The position numbers and the translations under genes were made by a program. From NCBI GenBank assembly GCA_947581755.1, contig CANPVN010000019.1, positions 1-32,009 of the forward strand: a DNA stretch of 32,009 nt. Direction: 5' to 3'. This stretch comes from an uncultured Clostridia bacterium. GTDB lineage: Bacteria; Bacillota; Clostridia; Christensenellales; Pumilibacteraceae. Position 1 is the stretch's first letter. Each line of letters begins with the position of its first letter. The notes under the pieces were generated by a model. It did not search any database, was not told where the DNA came from, and saw only the letters and a program-made list of their open reading frames with translations. Below, one piece after another: positions 1-7,942 of the stretch.

Positions 1-123
1 GGCAAACTCAAAAACATAAACAACTATTTCGACGTAGAAATCTACTCAGAAGAGAAGGGTTTAACCACTTCCGAATTTTTATCCTTACTGAAATTCAAAT
101 TTTCATCAACGAACGTCGCATAG
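1..123 (+). CDS. C-terminal fragment of an unidentified protein
   Basis: Frame 1 is open from the first base to a TAG at 121-123, giving 40 residues that begin GKLKNINNYF and end KFSSTNVA. The composition looks like real protein (mixed charged, aromatic and hydrophobic residues) and the frame is followed 150 bases later by a rho-independent terminator on the same strand, which supports it being the 3' end of a plus-strand gene entering from outside the window. I do not recognise the family. It could also be a chance open frame, since only 40 codons are seen. Confidence 0.4.
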   Translation, partial: GKLKNINNYFDVEIYSEEKGLTTSEFLSLLKFKFSSTNVA

Positions 124-270
124 GGTGGGTTTTGCCTTCTTGTTGGTGAACCATTATTTTTGAATTATATAACACCACCGATAGAAGAGGCATATTTTTA
201 TACTGTCACGAAAACTCGATAACTTTATTAAAAATATTAGACTTTGAATTAACTTGTCAACGCGCTACAA

Positions 271-319
271 AAGAGGAACTGAACCTAACACCTTAACAGT
301 ATAAGTTCGGTTCTTTTTT
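271..319 (+). terminator. Rho-independent terminator
   Basis: GAACTGAAC (276-284) pairs with GTTCGGTTC (305-313) through nine pairs including one G-U. The stem extends through the flanking A-rich and T-rich arms and is followed by a run of six T. The loop is long (about 20 nt). It would end the transcript of the partial gene at the left edge and insulate the lipoprotein promoter downstream. The bases between 124 and 270 hold nothing else I can support. Confidence 0.65.
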
Positions 320-412
320 ATATGGTTAGGATTTTTTTAACCCGCTCAACTAATCTTTGACAGATTAACTCTTCTTTGGAAAACTCGAAGTTGATAAAAA
401 TCAAGGCAATAC

Positions 413-441
413 TTGACTTCTATATGTAATTGCGTTATAAT
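413..441 (+). promoter_or_regulatory. Sigma-70/SigA promoter of the lipoprotein gene
   Basis: TTGACT at 413-418 and TATAAT at 436-441 are separated by exactly 17 bases. The predicted start near 448 leaves an ~85-nt leader before the ATG at 535. The leader contains a small inverted repeat GTATTAT/ATAATAC (475-481 with 490-496), and an AACCG/CGGTT repeat (442-446 with 453-457) lies just after the -10 box. A weak AAGGG Shine-Dalgarno sits at 522-526. Confidence 0.8.
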
Positions 442-534
442 AACCGTATAATCGGTTTTTAGTGACGCCGAAAGGTATTATCTGAAAAAATAATACAACT
501 AAATTTACAAAAGAAAAATTCAAGGGAAAAACTT

Positions 535-2937
535 ATGAACAAATTTAAATGTTTGTTTATTTTCATTTTATGTGTTTTAAGTATTGCAACTTTGACTTTT
601 ACGGTTTCCTGTAAGAAAACAAACTACTATACGATAACTTTAAACTATGACGCTTCCCAAGGAAAAGTTGCCGTAAGTTCGCCGAGTAACTCCAACGGCT
701 ATACGGCAGGCGAAGACGTCATAATAACAATAACTCCCAATAAAGGATATGAATGCGGAGTAGTAACGGCAAATGTCAAAACCATTACTATGATTAATGA
801 TGACAAATATTTTCTGACAGTTTCGGAAAATACAATTATAACGGTAACCTTCAAGGCTATCGAACACGACGATCCGCAAGAGCAAGAGCCTGCAAATCCG
901 CAAGACCCAGACGAACCGACCAACCCCACGCAACCGAAAGATCCGATTCCTTTTACTCTCGGCTCGTTGTTTTACGGCACCTTTAAAGCGGAGGGTGGCA
1001 GCTATCCCGATTTGACGATAAATGAGACAGGCATTTTTTGGGGAGATAATCAAATATTTCTTTCTTCCGATGAAAGTCAAAAGGATTACTACTCGGTAAC
1101 AGCGACGGGCAAAAATTATGAACTGTTTCTTGAAGATTCCAACAGTATTACCATAAACGACGTTTCGGCTCATGTGATTATTAAATTCAAAAGAGAAGAA
1201 ATTGCCGTTACTTATAAAATAAACCTTTTATATTTTTATGTCGGAGAAGATGACGCTTATATTCCCGAAATGGGTTCGGCTACATATACGCCGAAAAAGG
1301 AATTTTATAATGAGGGTGAAGAAATCACACTTAATATTACTCCCGGAGAAGGATACATACCCGATCATATAACCGTAAATAACAAACTTATGGTTTCGGA
1401 TAACGATAGAGAATACAAGATAATAATTACCGAAAATACCGAAATAAAAGTTTTCTTCAAAGAAGATAGAAATCTCAAAATCAATGATATATGGATAGGC
1501 GAGTGGCAAAGTATTGACGGAAAAATTCTTCTTTCGATATCAAGCACAGATGCAACGCTTTCAATAGACGGCATAAATAAAGAGGTAATATCCGCAAAAT
1601 CCACCGAAGAAGAACTCTCTTTGACCACTTTAACCGAGAACTATAACTTCGGATGGCATGACGGACTCGTTAAAAATAAAATCATTACATTCAATGAAGG
1701 TAATTCCGTTACATATATTATTCCGACAAAAACACCCGAAATTTCCGAGGATCTTAACGGAATATGGTATAATTATATCGGCGAAGGAAAATTCTCAATC
1801 GATGCAGCCGAGGGAAAAGCCACTTTTGATGATAAACCGATTGCCATTGTGGAGTGCGGATATCAAACCGCGTTAAAACAAAAAGACGGCTCTTCTTTGA
1901 ATATAAATCATGAGTGCTATTATCTTGTAATTAATAATGATCTCATTTATTTTCTTGCCTGGTTCGTTGACAAAAACACTGAGGGAGAAGAATACGGACG
2001 ACAATTCAATGATCCCATGCTTATAGGCGGAGAATGGGAAAAACAAATATTTATAAACGAAATTTATATCGATCCGCTCATTGTCGGTACTTGGAAAAAT
2101 TTTGAAGATCCGCAAACCATAATCGAAGCGGACGAAAAGAAGAACATTATAAAAATAAACGACCAAAATATCGAAGTTTTCAACAACGGCGGATTTAAGG
2201 GTAATGGAAACATCATCAGAATAGGCGAAAATCTGTATAATCTATATGCTGATAAAGAATACAATCGATATCTTATAAAAGAATCGAAAGATCATGTTTG
2301 CGAATATTTTTTAAATGCCGCAAACAAACCGTTAAAAATACCCGAAGAAGCGAATTTACGTAATTCGGAGTGGAACACGCAAACCCAAGATACGACAATA
2401 TCATTTGACTCGGAAGGCACTTTATCATATAACGGAGTTTCTTATAATATTTATATAATCGATAAACTTGATGACTGTTATAAAATTATCGCTATATCCG
2501 TAAAAAATCATAAAATAGAATTAAAATATAATACTAAAGATGCGATAATTGAATATACAGACGGCGCCATTACAATCGAATATTACAAAAAGACTACTTC
2601 AAGCGGTGAGGAGGGCAATATTAAAACGGGATTTCTCGGACTTCCGCTTAAAGTTCTTCGCAGCGAAACAAATCAAGAAGTTGAAATAAAAGGGAACAGT
2701 ATGATTTTCAAATCTAAGACGTTTGGTTATCAGAATGAACCCGATCTCGAAATTACAAGAGATATGCTTACTTCGATTCAACCGATACCATATTATAATT
2801 CAAATGAAGGATACCAATTGCGCTACAATCACAGCGGCGGATCAATTTGGTTGCGTTTTTACTTAAACGGTAAAATAGGAGAAGATAGTTTTATTCTATG
2901 CGTCCAGATAGGTCGGGACGATTATTTACTTAACTGA
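535..2937 (+). CDS. Large surface lipoprotein with InlB-like and repeated beta modules
   Basis: 800 residues. The N-terminus has two lysines, a hydrophobic core (about 7-24) and a lipobox ending TVSC, so Cys26 should be lipidated by Lgt (encoded at 6712-7587) and the protein anchored outside the membrane. Residues ~31-108 and ~225-310 resemble divergent InlB B-repeat domains (pattern G-Y-x-A/N-G-E-x-V/I-T-L-x-I-T-P-x-x-G-Y, ending in I-x-V-x-F-K). A Pro/Asp/Glu/Gln linker (~110-138) separates the first from the rest. From ~143 on there are several degenerate ~90-residue beta modules beginning with a G-x-W/F-like motif (near 148, 322, 411, 519 and 612). I infer a cell-surface binding or adhesion role; no catalytic motif is visible. 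It has its own promoter and a terminator at 2984-3015. Confidence 0.85.
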   Translation: MNKFKCLFIFILCVLSIATLTFTVSCKKTNYYTITLNYDASQGKVAVSSPSNSNGYTAGEDVIITITPNKGYECGVVTANVKTITMINDDKYFLTVSENTIITVTFKAIEHDDPQEQEPANPQDPDEPTNPTQPKDPIPFTLGSLFYGTFKAEGGSYPDLTINETGIFWGDNQIFLSSDESQKDYYSVTATGKNYELFLEDSNSITINDVSAHVIIKFKREEIAVTYKINLLYFYVGEDDAYIPEMGSATYTPKKEFYNEGEEITLNITPGEGYIPDHITVNNKLMVSDNDREYKIIITENTEIKVFFKEDRNLKINDIWIGEWQSIDGKILLSISSTDATLSIDGINKEVISAKSTEEELSLTTLTENYNFGWHDGLVKNKIITFNEGNSVTYIIPTKTPEISEDLNGIWYNYIGEGKFSIDAAEGKATFDDKPIAIVECGYQTALKQKDGSSLNINHECYYLVINNDLIYFLAWFVDKNTEGEEYGRQFNDPMLIGGEWEKQIFINEIYIDPLIVGTWKNFEDPQTIIEADEKKNIIKINDQNIEVFNNGGFKGNGNIIRIGENLYNLYADKEYNRYLIKESKDHVCEYFLNAANKPLKIPEEANLRNSEWNTQTQDTTISFDSEGTLSYNGVSYNIYIIDKLDDCYKIIAISVKNHKIELKYNTKDAIIEYTDGAITIEYYKKTTSSGEEGNIKTGFLGLPLKVLRSETNQEVEIKGNSMIFKSKTFGYQNEPDLEITRDMLTSIQPIPYYNSNEGYQLRYNHSGGSIWLRFYLNGKIGEDSFILCVQIGRDDYLLN

Positions 2938-2983
2938 TAACTAAGCCTTCTGCAAATCATTTTACAGCATTTTGATATTTATA

Positions 2984-3015
2984 AAGGGACGATAAGATTT
3001 TTCTTACCGTCCCTT
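2984..3015. terminator. Bidirectional terminator between lipoprotein gene and nifJ
   Basis: AAGGGACG (2984-2991) pairs with CGTCCCTT (3008-3015); after one mismatch the inner arm continues TAAG/CTTA around a T-rich loop. The hairpin lies between two convergent genes. T-rich sequence follows on each strand, although neither run is a perfect U-tract. Confidence 0.65.
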
Positions 3016-3041
3016 ATATGCGATCCGAATTTTTTAATCAA

Positions 3042-6000
3042 TTATTTTTCGGCTTTGTTTTTATAAGTTTCAAGTCTTGCCTTTGCTTCTTGTTCAGCAC
3101 GAGCAAACAATTCATTTGCAAGTTCGGGTTTCGACGCCTTTAAAGTCTTATAACGAACTTCGCCGGCAAGGAAGTCTTGATAACTTACCGTAGGATCCTT
3201 GGAGTCGAGTGAGAAAGGATTTTCGCCTTTATCCGCAAGCTCGGGATTGTATCTGTAAAGTTGCCAATATCCTGCATCAACGGCTTTCTTTGTTTCCATT
3301 TGTCCGTTAGACATATCGATACCATGGTTGATACAAGTTGCATAGGCGATAATAAGCGAAGGACCATGATAAGCTTCCGCCTCGGTTATAGCCTTGATAA
3401 GTTGATTCTTATCTGCGCCCATTGCTACTTGCGCAACATAGACATAACCGTAACTCATCGCCATCATGCCGAGATCCTTTTTCTTATTGCGTTTTCCGCT
3501 TGCGGCAAATTTTGCTACGGAACCTGTAGGAGTGGATTTGGAAGATTGTCCGCCGGTATTGGAATAAACCTCGGTATCAAGAACCAAAACATTGACGTCT
3601 TCTCCGCTTGCAAGAACATGATCCAAGCCGCCGTAACCGATATCATAAGCCCAACCGTCGCCACCGAAGATCCAAATGGACTTCTTGATAAAGCAATCTG
3701 CTTCATCCGCAATTTCCGTCAATATATCTTTAAGCTCGCCGTTTGCTTTTTTGGTTGCATTGGGAAGGTGTTCTTTGATTTCCGCTGCAATCTTTTTGGT
3801 TTCGTCGGCATTATCCATATTTTCCAACCAATTTTTGAAAGGAACGGCTACGCAATCACAAGCGCCGAGCTCGATTGCTTTTTTAACATCGGAAGCAAGT
3901 TTGTTTCTGCGCGCTTTGTATGCAAGATTCATACCATATCCGAATTCGGCATTATCCTCGAAGAGGCTGTTCGCCCAAGCGGGACCATGACCTTCCGCAT
4001 TCGTTGTATAAGGGCAGGTGGGAGCCGAGCCGCCATAGATAGAGGAACAACCCGTAGCGTTTGCAACTACCATTCTGTCACCGAAAAGTTGAGTAACAAG
4101 TTTAACATAAGGAGTCTCTCCGCAACCTGCGCAAGCGCCGCTGAATTCAAACAAAGGCTGTAAGAACTGGCTGCCTTTTACTGTATTGGGTTTGAATTTA
4201 CCCGAAACATCAACTACGGGAACCTTTACGGAATACTCGTAATTCTTGATTTCTCTCTCTGCGACTTCCTCAAGAGGTTTCATAACAAGAGCCTTATTCT
4301 TGGCGGGGCAAACATTCGCGCAAGACGAGCAACCCGTACAATCAAGAGGAGAAAGTTGCATTCTGTAACTATAACCCTCAATACCTGTAGCGGTCTTTGC
4401 TATATACTCTTTGGGAGCCTTGCTTGTTTGCTTTGCATCGGTAAGAACGGGACGAATACAAGCATGAGGACAAACCATTGCGCATTGATTACACTGAATA
4501 CAATTTTCGGGGATCCATTCGGGAACGAAAGCCGCAATTCCGCGTTTTTCGTACTTAGTCGTGCCCGTAGGAACAAAACCATCGGGGTTGAAACTCGAAA
4601 CGGGGAGTTTGTCGCCTTCCTGAGCGATAATGGGATGAATGAAATCCTTATAATATGCATCTTGAGAATTTTCTATCTTCTTGGCGCCTGTCTTGCAATC
4701 TGCCCAAGTGTCGGGATAGTTAACCTCATGAAGTCCCGCTATAGCATTGTCGATAGCGTCGCAATTCTTTCTTACGACATCTTCGCCCTTCTTGCCATAG
4801 GTCTTTTTGATTGCTTCCTTCATATATTTTTCGGCGTCGGAATAGGGGATAATATCGGCAAGTTTAAAGAAAGCCGCCTGCATAACGCCGTTGATTCTTC
4901 CTCCCATACCTGCAGCGCGTGCTATCGAAAGCGCGTCTATCGTATAGAATTTAAGATGTTTACGCGCAATTATCTGTTTCATCTCAACGGGAAGTTCGTG
5001 TTCGAGTTGTTCGGGCGTCCAATGACAGTTAAGTAAGAACACACCGTTATTTTTACAATAAGAAACCATATCGTATCTTGTTACATAAGAGGGATTGTGG
5101 CAAGCAACAAAATCCGCCTCGTCTATAAGATAAGTCGATTTGATGGGGGTATCACCGAAACGCAAGTGGGAAATTGTTATACCGCCGCTCTTTTTGGAGT
5201 CGTAAACAAAATATCCCTGAGCGTATTTATCGGTATGGTCTCCGATAATTTTTATACTGTTCTTGTTTGCGCCTACCGTACCGTCGGAACCGAGTCCGTA
5301 GAACATGCAACGGCTTGTTCCCGCGGGAGATGCGCTTATAAAATTCTTAACTTCGAGAGATGTATTTGTGACATCGTCAACAATACCTACGGTGAAGTGA
5401 TTCTTGGGCTGCGCAAGCGCGAGATTTTCATAAATAGCGCCTATCATGGAAGGATTGAATTCCTTGGAGCCGAGACCGTATCTTCCGCCTACAACGATAA
5501 TATCTTTTCTTCCGAGTTCATTGAGCGCGGATACGACATCGAGATACAAAGGTTCTCCGAGAGAGCCTGCTTCCTTTGTTCTGTCCATAACTGCAATTTT
5601 CTTAACGGAAGCGGGGATAGCGTCAACAAAGTATTTTGCCGAGAAAGGACGATACAATCTTACTTTAAGCAAGCCGACATGTTTTCCGTGCGCATTGAGA
5701 TAATCGACTGTTTCTTCGGTCGCTTCGCAACCCGAACCCATCATAACAACGATTTCCGTTGCTTTGGGATCTCCGTAGTATTGATACAATTCATATTTTC
5801 TTCCGCAAAGTTTGCTGACTTTTTTCATTACCTCGGCAACGATATCGGGAGTAGCTTCGTAATATTTATTTGCCGCTTCTCTGTTCTGGAAATAAATATC
5901 GGGGTTCTGAGCCGTACCGCTTTGATGAGGATGCTCGGGATTGAGCGCGCGTTTCTTAAATTCTTTGATTGCTTCGAGCGCGCCTGTTTCTTCTGCGATC

Positions 6001-6572
6001 TTTCTGATTTCGTCATATTCATAGCCGTCGATTTTAGAAATCTCATGGCTGGTACGGAAACCGTCGAAGAAATGCAAGAAGGGAACTTTTGCTTTAAGTG
6101 TCGAAAGATGCGCTACAAGAGCAAGATCCATTGCTTCCTGAACGGAGTTCGATGCAAGCATTGCAAAACCCGTTTGACGACAAGCCATAACATCGGCATG
6201 ATCGCCGAATATGCTTAAAGCGTGCGCGGCAAGCGCTCTTGCGCTTACATGGAAAACAGTGGGCAACATTTCTCCTGCGATTTTATACATATTGGGAATC
6301 ATCAGAAGCAAACCTTGGCTGGCTGTGTATGTGGTGGTAAGTGCGCCGGCTGCAAGGGAGCCGTGTACGGCACCGGCAGCGCCTGCTTCCGACTGCATTT
6401 CGGCAAGTCTCAGGGGCTGACCGAACATATTGACACGACCTTGCGCCGACCATTCATCAGCATATTCCGCCATCGGAGAAGAAGGTGTAATCGGGTAGAT
6501 GGCTGCAACTTCACTGAAAGCATACGCTACATGAGAGGCTGCGGTATTGCCATCGATAGTCATTTTTTTCAT
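3042..6572 (-). CDS. nifJ: Pyruvate:ferredoxin (flavodoxin) oxidoreductase
   Basis: 1176 residues, the full length of the single-chain homodimeric enzyme that oxidatively decarboxylates pyruvate with CoA to acetyl-CoA, CO2 and reduced ferredoxin in the cytoplasm. Domain order is canonical: N-terminal TPP-pyrimidine domain (YPITPSSPMAE near residue 26; SEAGAAGAVHG near 62), transketolase-C-like and gamma domains (about 260-620), a two-cluster ferredoxin domain with CIQCNQCAMVCP (~689) and CTGCSSCANVCP (~743), then the TPP/proximal-cluster domain with CAGCGE (~811), NATGCSS (~837) and GDGWAYDIG (~969). The ATG at 6572 is preceded by GGAGGT at 5-base spacing and a near-perfect promoter. It is monocistronic, as expected for a central anaerobic enzyme needing Fe-S assembly (nifSU at 24954-26517). 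Confidence 0.98.
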   Translation of the reverse strand: MKKMTIDGNTAASHVAYAFSEVAAIYPITPSSPMAEYADEWSAQGRVNMFGQPLRLAEMQSEAGAAGAVHGSLAAGALTTTYTASQGLLLMIPNMYKIAGEMLPTVFHVSARALAAHALSIFGDHADVMACRQTGFAMLASNSVQEAMDLALVAHLSTLKAKVPFLHFFDGFRTSHEISKIDGYEYDEIRKIAEETGALEAIKEFKKRALNPEHPHQSGTAQNPDIYFQNREAANKYYEATPDIVAEVMKKVSKLCGRKYELYQYYGDPKATEIVVMMGSGCEATEETVDYLNAHGKHVGLLKVRLYRPFSAKYFVDAIPASVKKIAVMDRTKEAGSLGEPLYLDVVSALNELGRKDIIVVGGRYGLGSKEFNPSMIGAIYENLALAQPKNHFTVGIVDDVTNTSLEVKNFISASPAGTSRCMFYGLGSDGTVGANKNSIKIIGDHTDKYAQGYFVYDSKKSGGITISHLRFGDTPIKSTYLIDEADFVACHNPSYVTRYDMVSYCKNNGVFLLNCHWTPEQLEHELPVEMKQIIARKHLKFYTIDALSIARAAGMGGRINGVMQAAFFKLADIIPYSDAEKYMKEAIKKTYGKKGEDVVRKNCDAIDNAIAGLHEVNYPDTWADCKTGAKKIENSQDAYYKDFIHPIIAQEGDKLPVSSFNPDGFVPTGTTKYEKRGIAAFVPEWIPENCIQCNQCAMVCPHACIRPVLTDAKQTSKAPKEYIAKTATGIEGYSYRMQLSPLDCTGCSSCANVCPAKNKALVMKPLEEVAEREIKNYEYSVKVPVVDVSGKFKPNTVKGSQFLQPLFEFSGACAGCGETPYVKLVTQLFGDRMVVANATGCSSIYGGSAPTCPYTTNAEGHGPAWANSLFEDNAEFGYGMNLAYKARRNKLASDVKKAIELGACDCVAVPFKNWLENMDNADETKKIAAEIKEHLPNATKKANGELKDILTEIADEADCFIKKSIWIFGGDGWAYDIGYGGLDHVLASGEDVNVLVLDTEVYSNTGGQSSKSTPTGSVAKFAASGKRNKKKDLGMMAMSYGYVYVAQVAMGADKNQLIKAITEAEAYHGPSLIIAYATCINHGIDMSNGQMETKKAVDAGYWQLYRYNPELADKGENPFSLDSKDPTVSYQDFLAGEVRYKTLKASKPELANELFARAEQEAKARLETYKNKAEK

Positions 6573-6604
6573 GTTTTACCTCCATAGTAAAAGTAACTTT
6601 ATCT

Positions 6605-6633
6605 ATTATAAAATACTTAGAAATTAATGTCAA
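6605..6633 (-). promoter_or_regulatory. Consensus promoter of nifJ
   Basis: On the minus strand TTGACA (6633-6628) and TATAAT (6610-6605) match both consensus boxes exactly with a 17-base spacer. The predicted start is close to 6598, leaving a short leader with GGAGGT (6583-6578) before the ATG at 6572. This suggests strong constitutive expression. Confidence 0.9.
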
Positions 6634-6652
6634 TTAAAAAATCGGCGGTATA

Positions 6653-6693
6653 AAAAAATTCCGCTTATCTTTATTTTTTCAACGGAATTTTTT
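6653..6693 (-). terminator. Terminator after lgt
   Basis: AAAAAATTCCG (6653-6663) and CGGAATTTTTT (6683-6693) form an 11-bp stem. Read on the minus strand it follows the lgt stop codon by ~20 bases and ends in a T-run, separating lgt from the nifJ promoter. Confidence 0.75.
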
Positions 6694-6711
6694 ATCGATT
6701 TTTATTTTTCT

Positions 6712-7587
6712 TTATCTATTATTATCATCATTATTATTCGAGTCCGTCGATTCGGGAGAAACGTCTGTATCCACACTTTGGACTTCCGTCTCGGTTGTAA
6801 CGATTCCCGTTTTGCCGTATGGTACTTTTTTAAAGACATAGACAACCAATATTATAGCCACTGCGCCGAGAAACATTATAATGCTCTGTATTTGGCTCGG
6901 AGAAATTGCCGCAAAATAAGCTCTGCTGGAATCATCTCGCCAAAATTCTATTATAAATCTGAAAATCGAATAAGCAAACATATAAGTTACCATCATATAT
7001 TTACTGTTCTTCTTTTTTAATATAATCGCAAAAAGAACTCCGAACAACAACAGCAAAAAAAACGCCTCTATCAGTTGAGTCGGCAATCTGGGTACTCCCG
7101 CACCTGCGCCTTCTTTGAAAACGACAGCCAAGGGATTGTCCGCGGGGAGTTCTATTCCGTAACAACATCCGGCGCAAAAACAACCGATACGACCGAAAAA
7201 ATGTCCGATTGCAATACAAGGCGCGGCAATTCCTATTATATTGGGCATTTGATGTTTCACAACAGGTTGGGCAAACAAGACGGTAGCCAATACAAAGACG
7301 GCAACTCCGCCGATAAGACCGCCCATAAACGTAATTCCGCCTGCTAAAAATCCTTTTCCCGCAAGAGCATTGTAAATGGCTTGAAACAGCCAGGCGAACC
7401 CCAAGCCCGCAACAATCGATATCAAAATATTCATGCTGTAAAAATTATAAGATTTTTCATCGACCTTAAGGTATTTGCATAAAAACCAAAACAATACGAC
7501 TGCAGACAAAATTCCGACAGCCATACATATACCGTAATTCGAAATATGAAGTTTATCTTCAAAAAACGGACTGATGTAATTTCCCAT
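6712..7587 (-). CDS. lgt: Prolipoprotein diacylglyceryl transferase
   Basis: 291 residues from the ATG at 7587. Lgt moves diacylglycerol from phosphatidylglycerol to the lipobox cysteine of prolipoproteins in the membrane, so it would modify the lipoprotein at 535-2937. Visible features: several hydrophobic membrane segments, the signature region HFFGRIGCFCAGCCYG with the conserved His and Arg (the Clostridia-type variant of the classical GRIGNF box), PTQLIEA, and the C-terminal RFIIEFWRDD. The frame extends upstream to an ATG at 7650, but that codon lies inside the -35 box of the predicted promoter, while the ATG at 7587 has AAGAGG at proper distance; I therefore chose 7587. It diverges from gatC. 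The C-terminus is a hydrophilic Asn/Asp/Ser/Thr tail. Confidence 0.95.
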   Translation of the reverse strand: MGNYISPFFEDKLHISNYGICMAVGILSAVVLFWFLCKYLKVDEKSYNFYSMNILISIVAGLGFAWLFQAIYNALAGKGFLAGGITFMGGLIGGVAVFVLATVLFAQPVVKHQMPNIIGIAAPCIAIGHFFGRIGCFCAGCCYGIELPADNPLAVVFKEGAGAGVPRLPTQLIEAFFLLLLFGVLFAIILKKKNSKYMMVTYMFAYSIFRFIIEFWRDDSSRAYFAAISPSQIQSIIMFLGAVAIILVVYVFKKVPYGKTGIVTTETEVQSVDTDVSPESTDSNNNDDNNR

Positions 7588-7621
7588 TATAAAAAACCTC
7601 TTTTTAATAAACTGTACTTTT

Positions 7622-7650
7622 ATAATATCACTAAAAATTGTAATTGTCAA
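7622..7650 (-). promoter_or_regulatory. Promoter of lgt
   Basis: On the minus strand TTGACA (7650-7645), a 17-base spacer, then TATTAT (7627-7622). The start codon at 7587 lies ~30 bases downstream of the predicted transcription start, with AAGAGG between them. Confidence 0.85.
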
Positions 7651-7665
7651 TAAACCCTTAATCGT

Positions 7666-7694
7666 TTGACATTGGTAATTTATTTTTATATAAT
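7666..7694 (+). promoter_or_regulatory. Promoter of gatC-gatA
   Basis: TTGACA at 7666-7671, 17 bases, TATAAT at 7689-7694: a full consensus match. Its -35 box is only 15 bases from the -35 box of the divergent lgt promoter, so the two are back to back. Confidence 0.88.
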
Positions 7695-7725
7695 AACGTA
7701 TGATAAAATTTACTCGGAGATAATC

Positions 7726-7935
7726 ATGGAAGTAACCGAGACTTTACTTAAGCAAGTCGCAAAAATGTGCAGACTGAATTTTACAGAAGAGCAGTACCGT
7801 TCATTAAAAGACGAATTTGACCGTTCTCTTGCCGACGTGGAAGTGATATTTACCATTCCCACAAGTTTTGTCGCAGAAGAAAAAATTCAGCCCCCCGAAA
7901 CAGATGACATAGAATATTCCAAATTACGAGCTTGA
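7726..7935 (+). CDS. gatC: GatC-like subunit of Asp/Glu-tRNA amidotransferase, short
   Basis: 69 residues from the ATG at 7726, which has CGGAGA upstream and lies downstream of the predicted transcription start; in-frame codons further upstream fall in the promoter. The pattern VAKMCRLNFTEEQ, then DEFDRSLADVE, then IPTSFV matches the GatC helical segment and the P-T-S/T-x-V element that wraps around GatA. GatC is usually ~95 residues; here the C-terminal part that contacts GatB is cut short, ending EYSKLRA. It is followed seven bases later by gatA, the usual gene order, which is the best support for the call. Confidence 0.8.
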   Translation: MEVTETLLKQVAKMCRLNFTEEQYRSLKDEFDRSLADVEVIFTIPTSFVAEEKIQPPETDDIEYSKLRA

Positions 7936-7942
7936 CGGACTT

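Noticed and set aside
442..457. AACCG/CGGTT hairpin followed by T-run as a terminator
   Set aside because: It overlaps the predicted transcription start of the lipoprotein promoter and has only five pairs.
3261..4163. Plus-strand open frame of 300 codons inside nifJ
   Set aside because: Same reason: antisense shadow with no ribosome site or protein-like features.
5097..6218. Long plus-strand open frame (373 codons) inside nifJ
   Set aside because: It lies antisense to a full-length, motif-complete nifJ and its translation has no domain-like pattern. It is a codon-bias shadow.
7588..7650. Upstream ATG of lgt at 7650
   Set aside because: It falls in the -35 box of the lgt promoter and has no ribosome site; the ATG at 7587 has both the correct position and AAGAGG.
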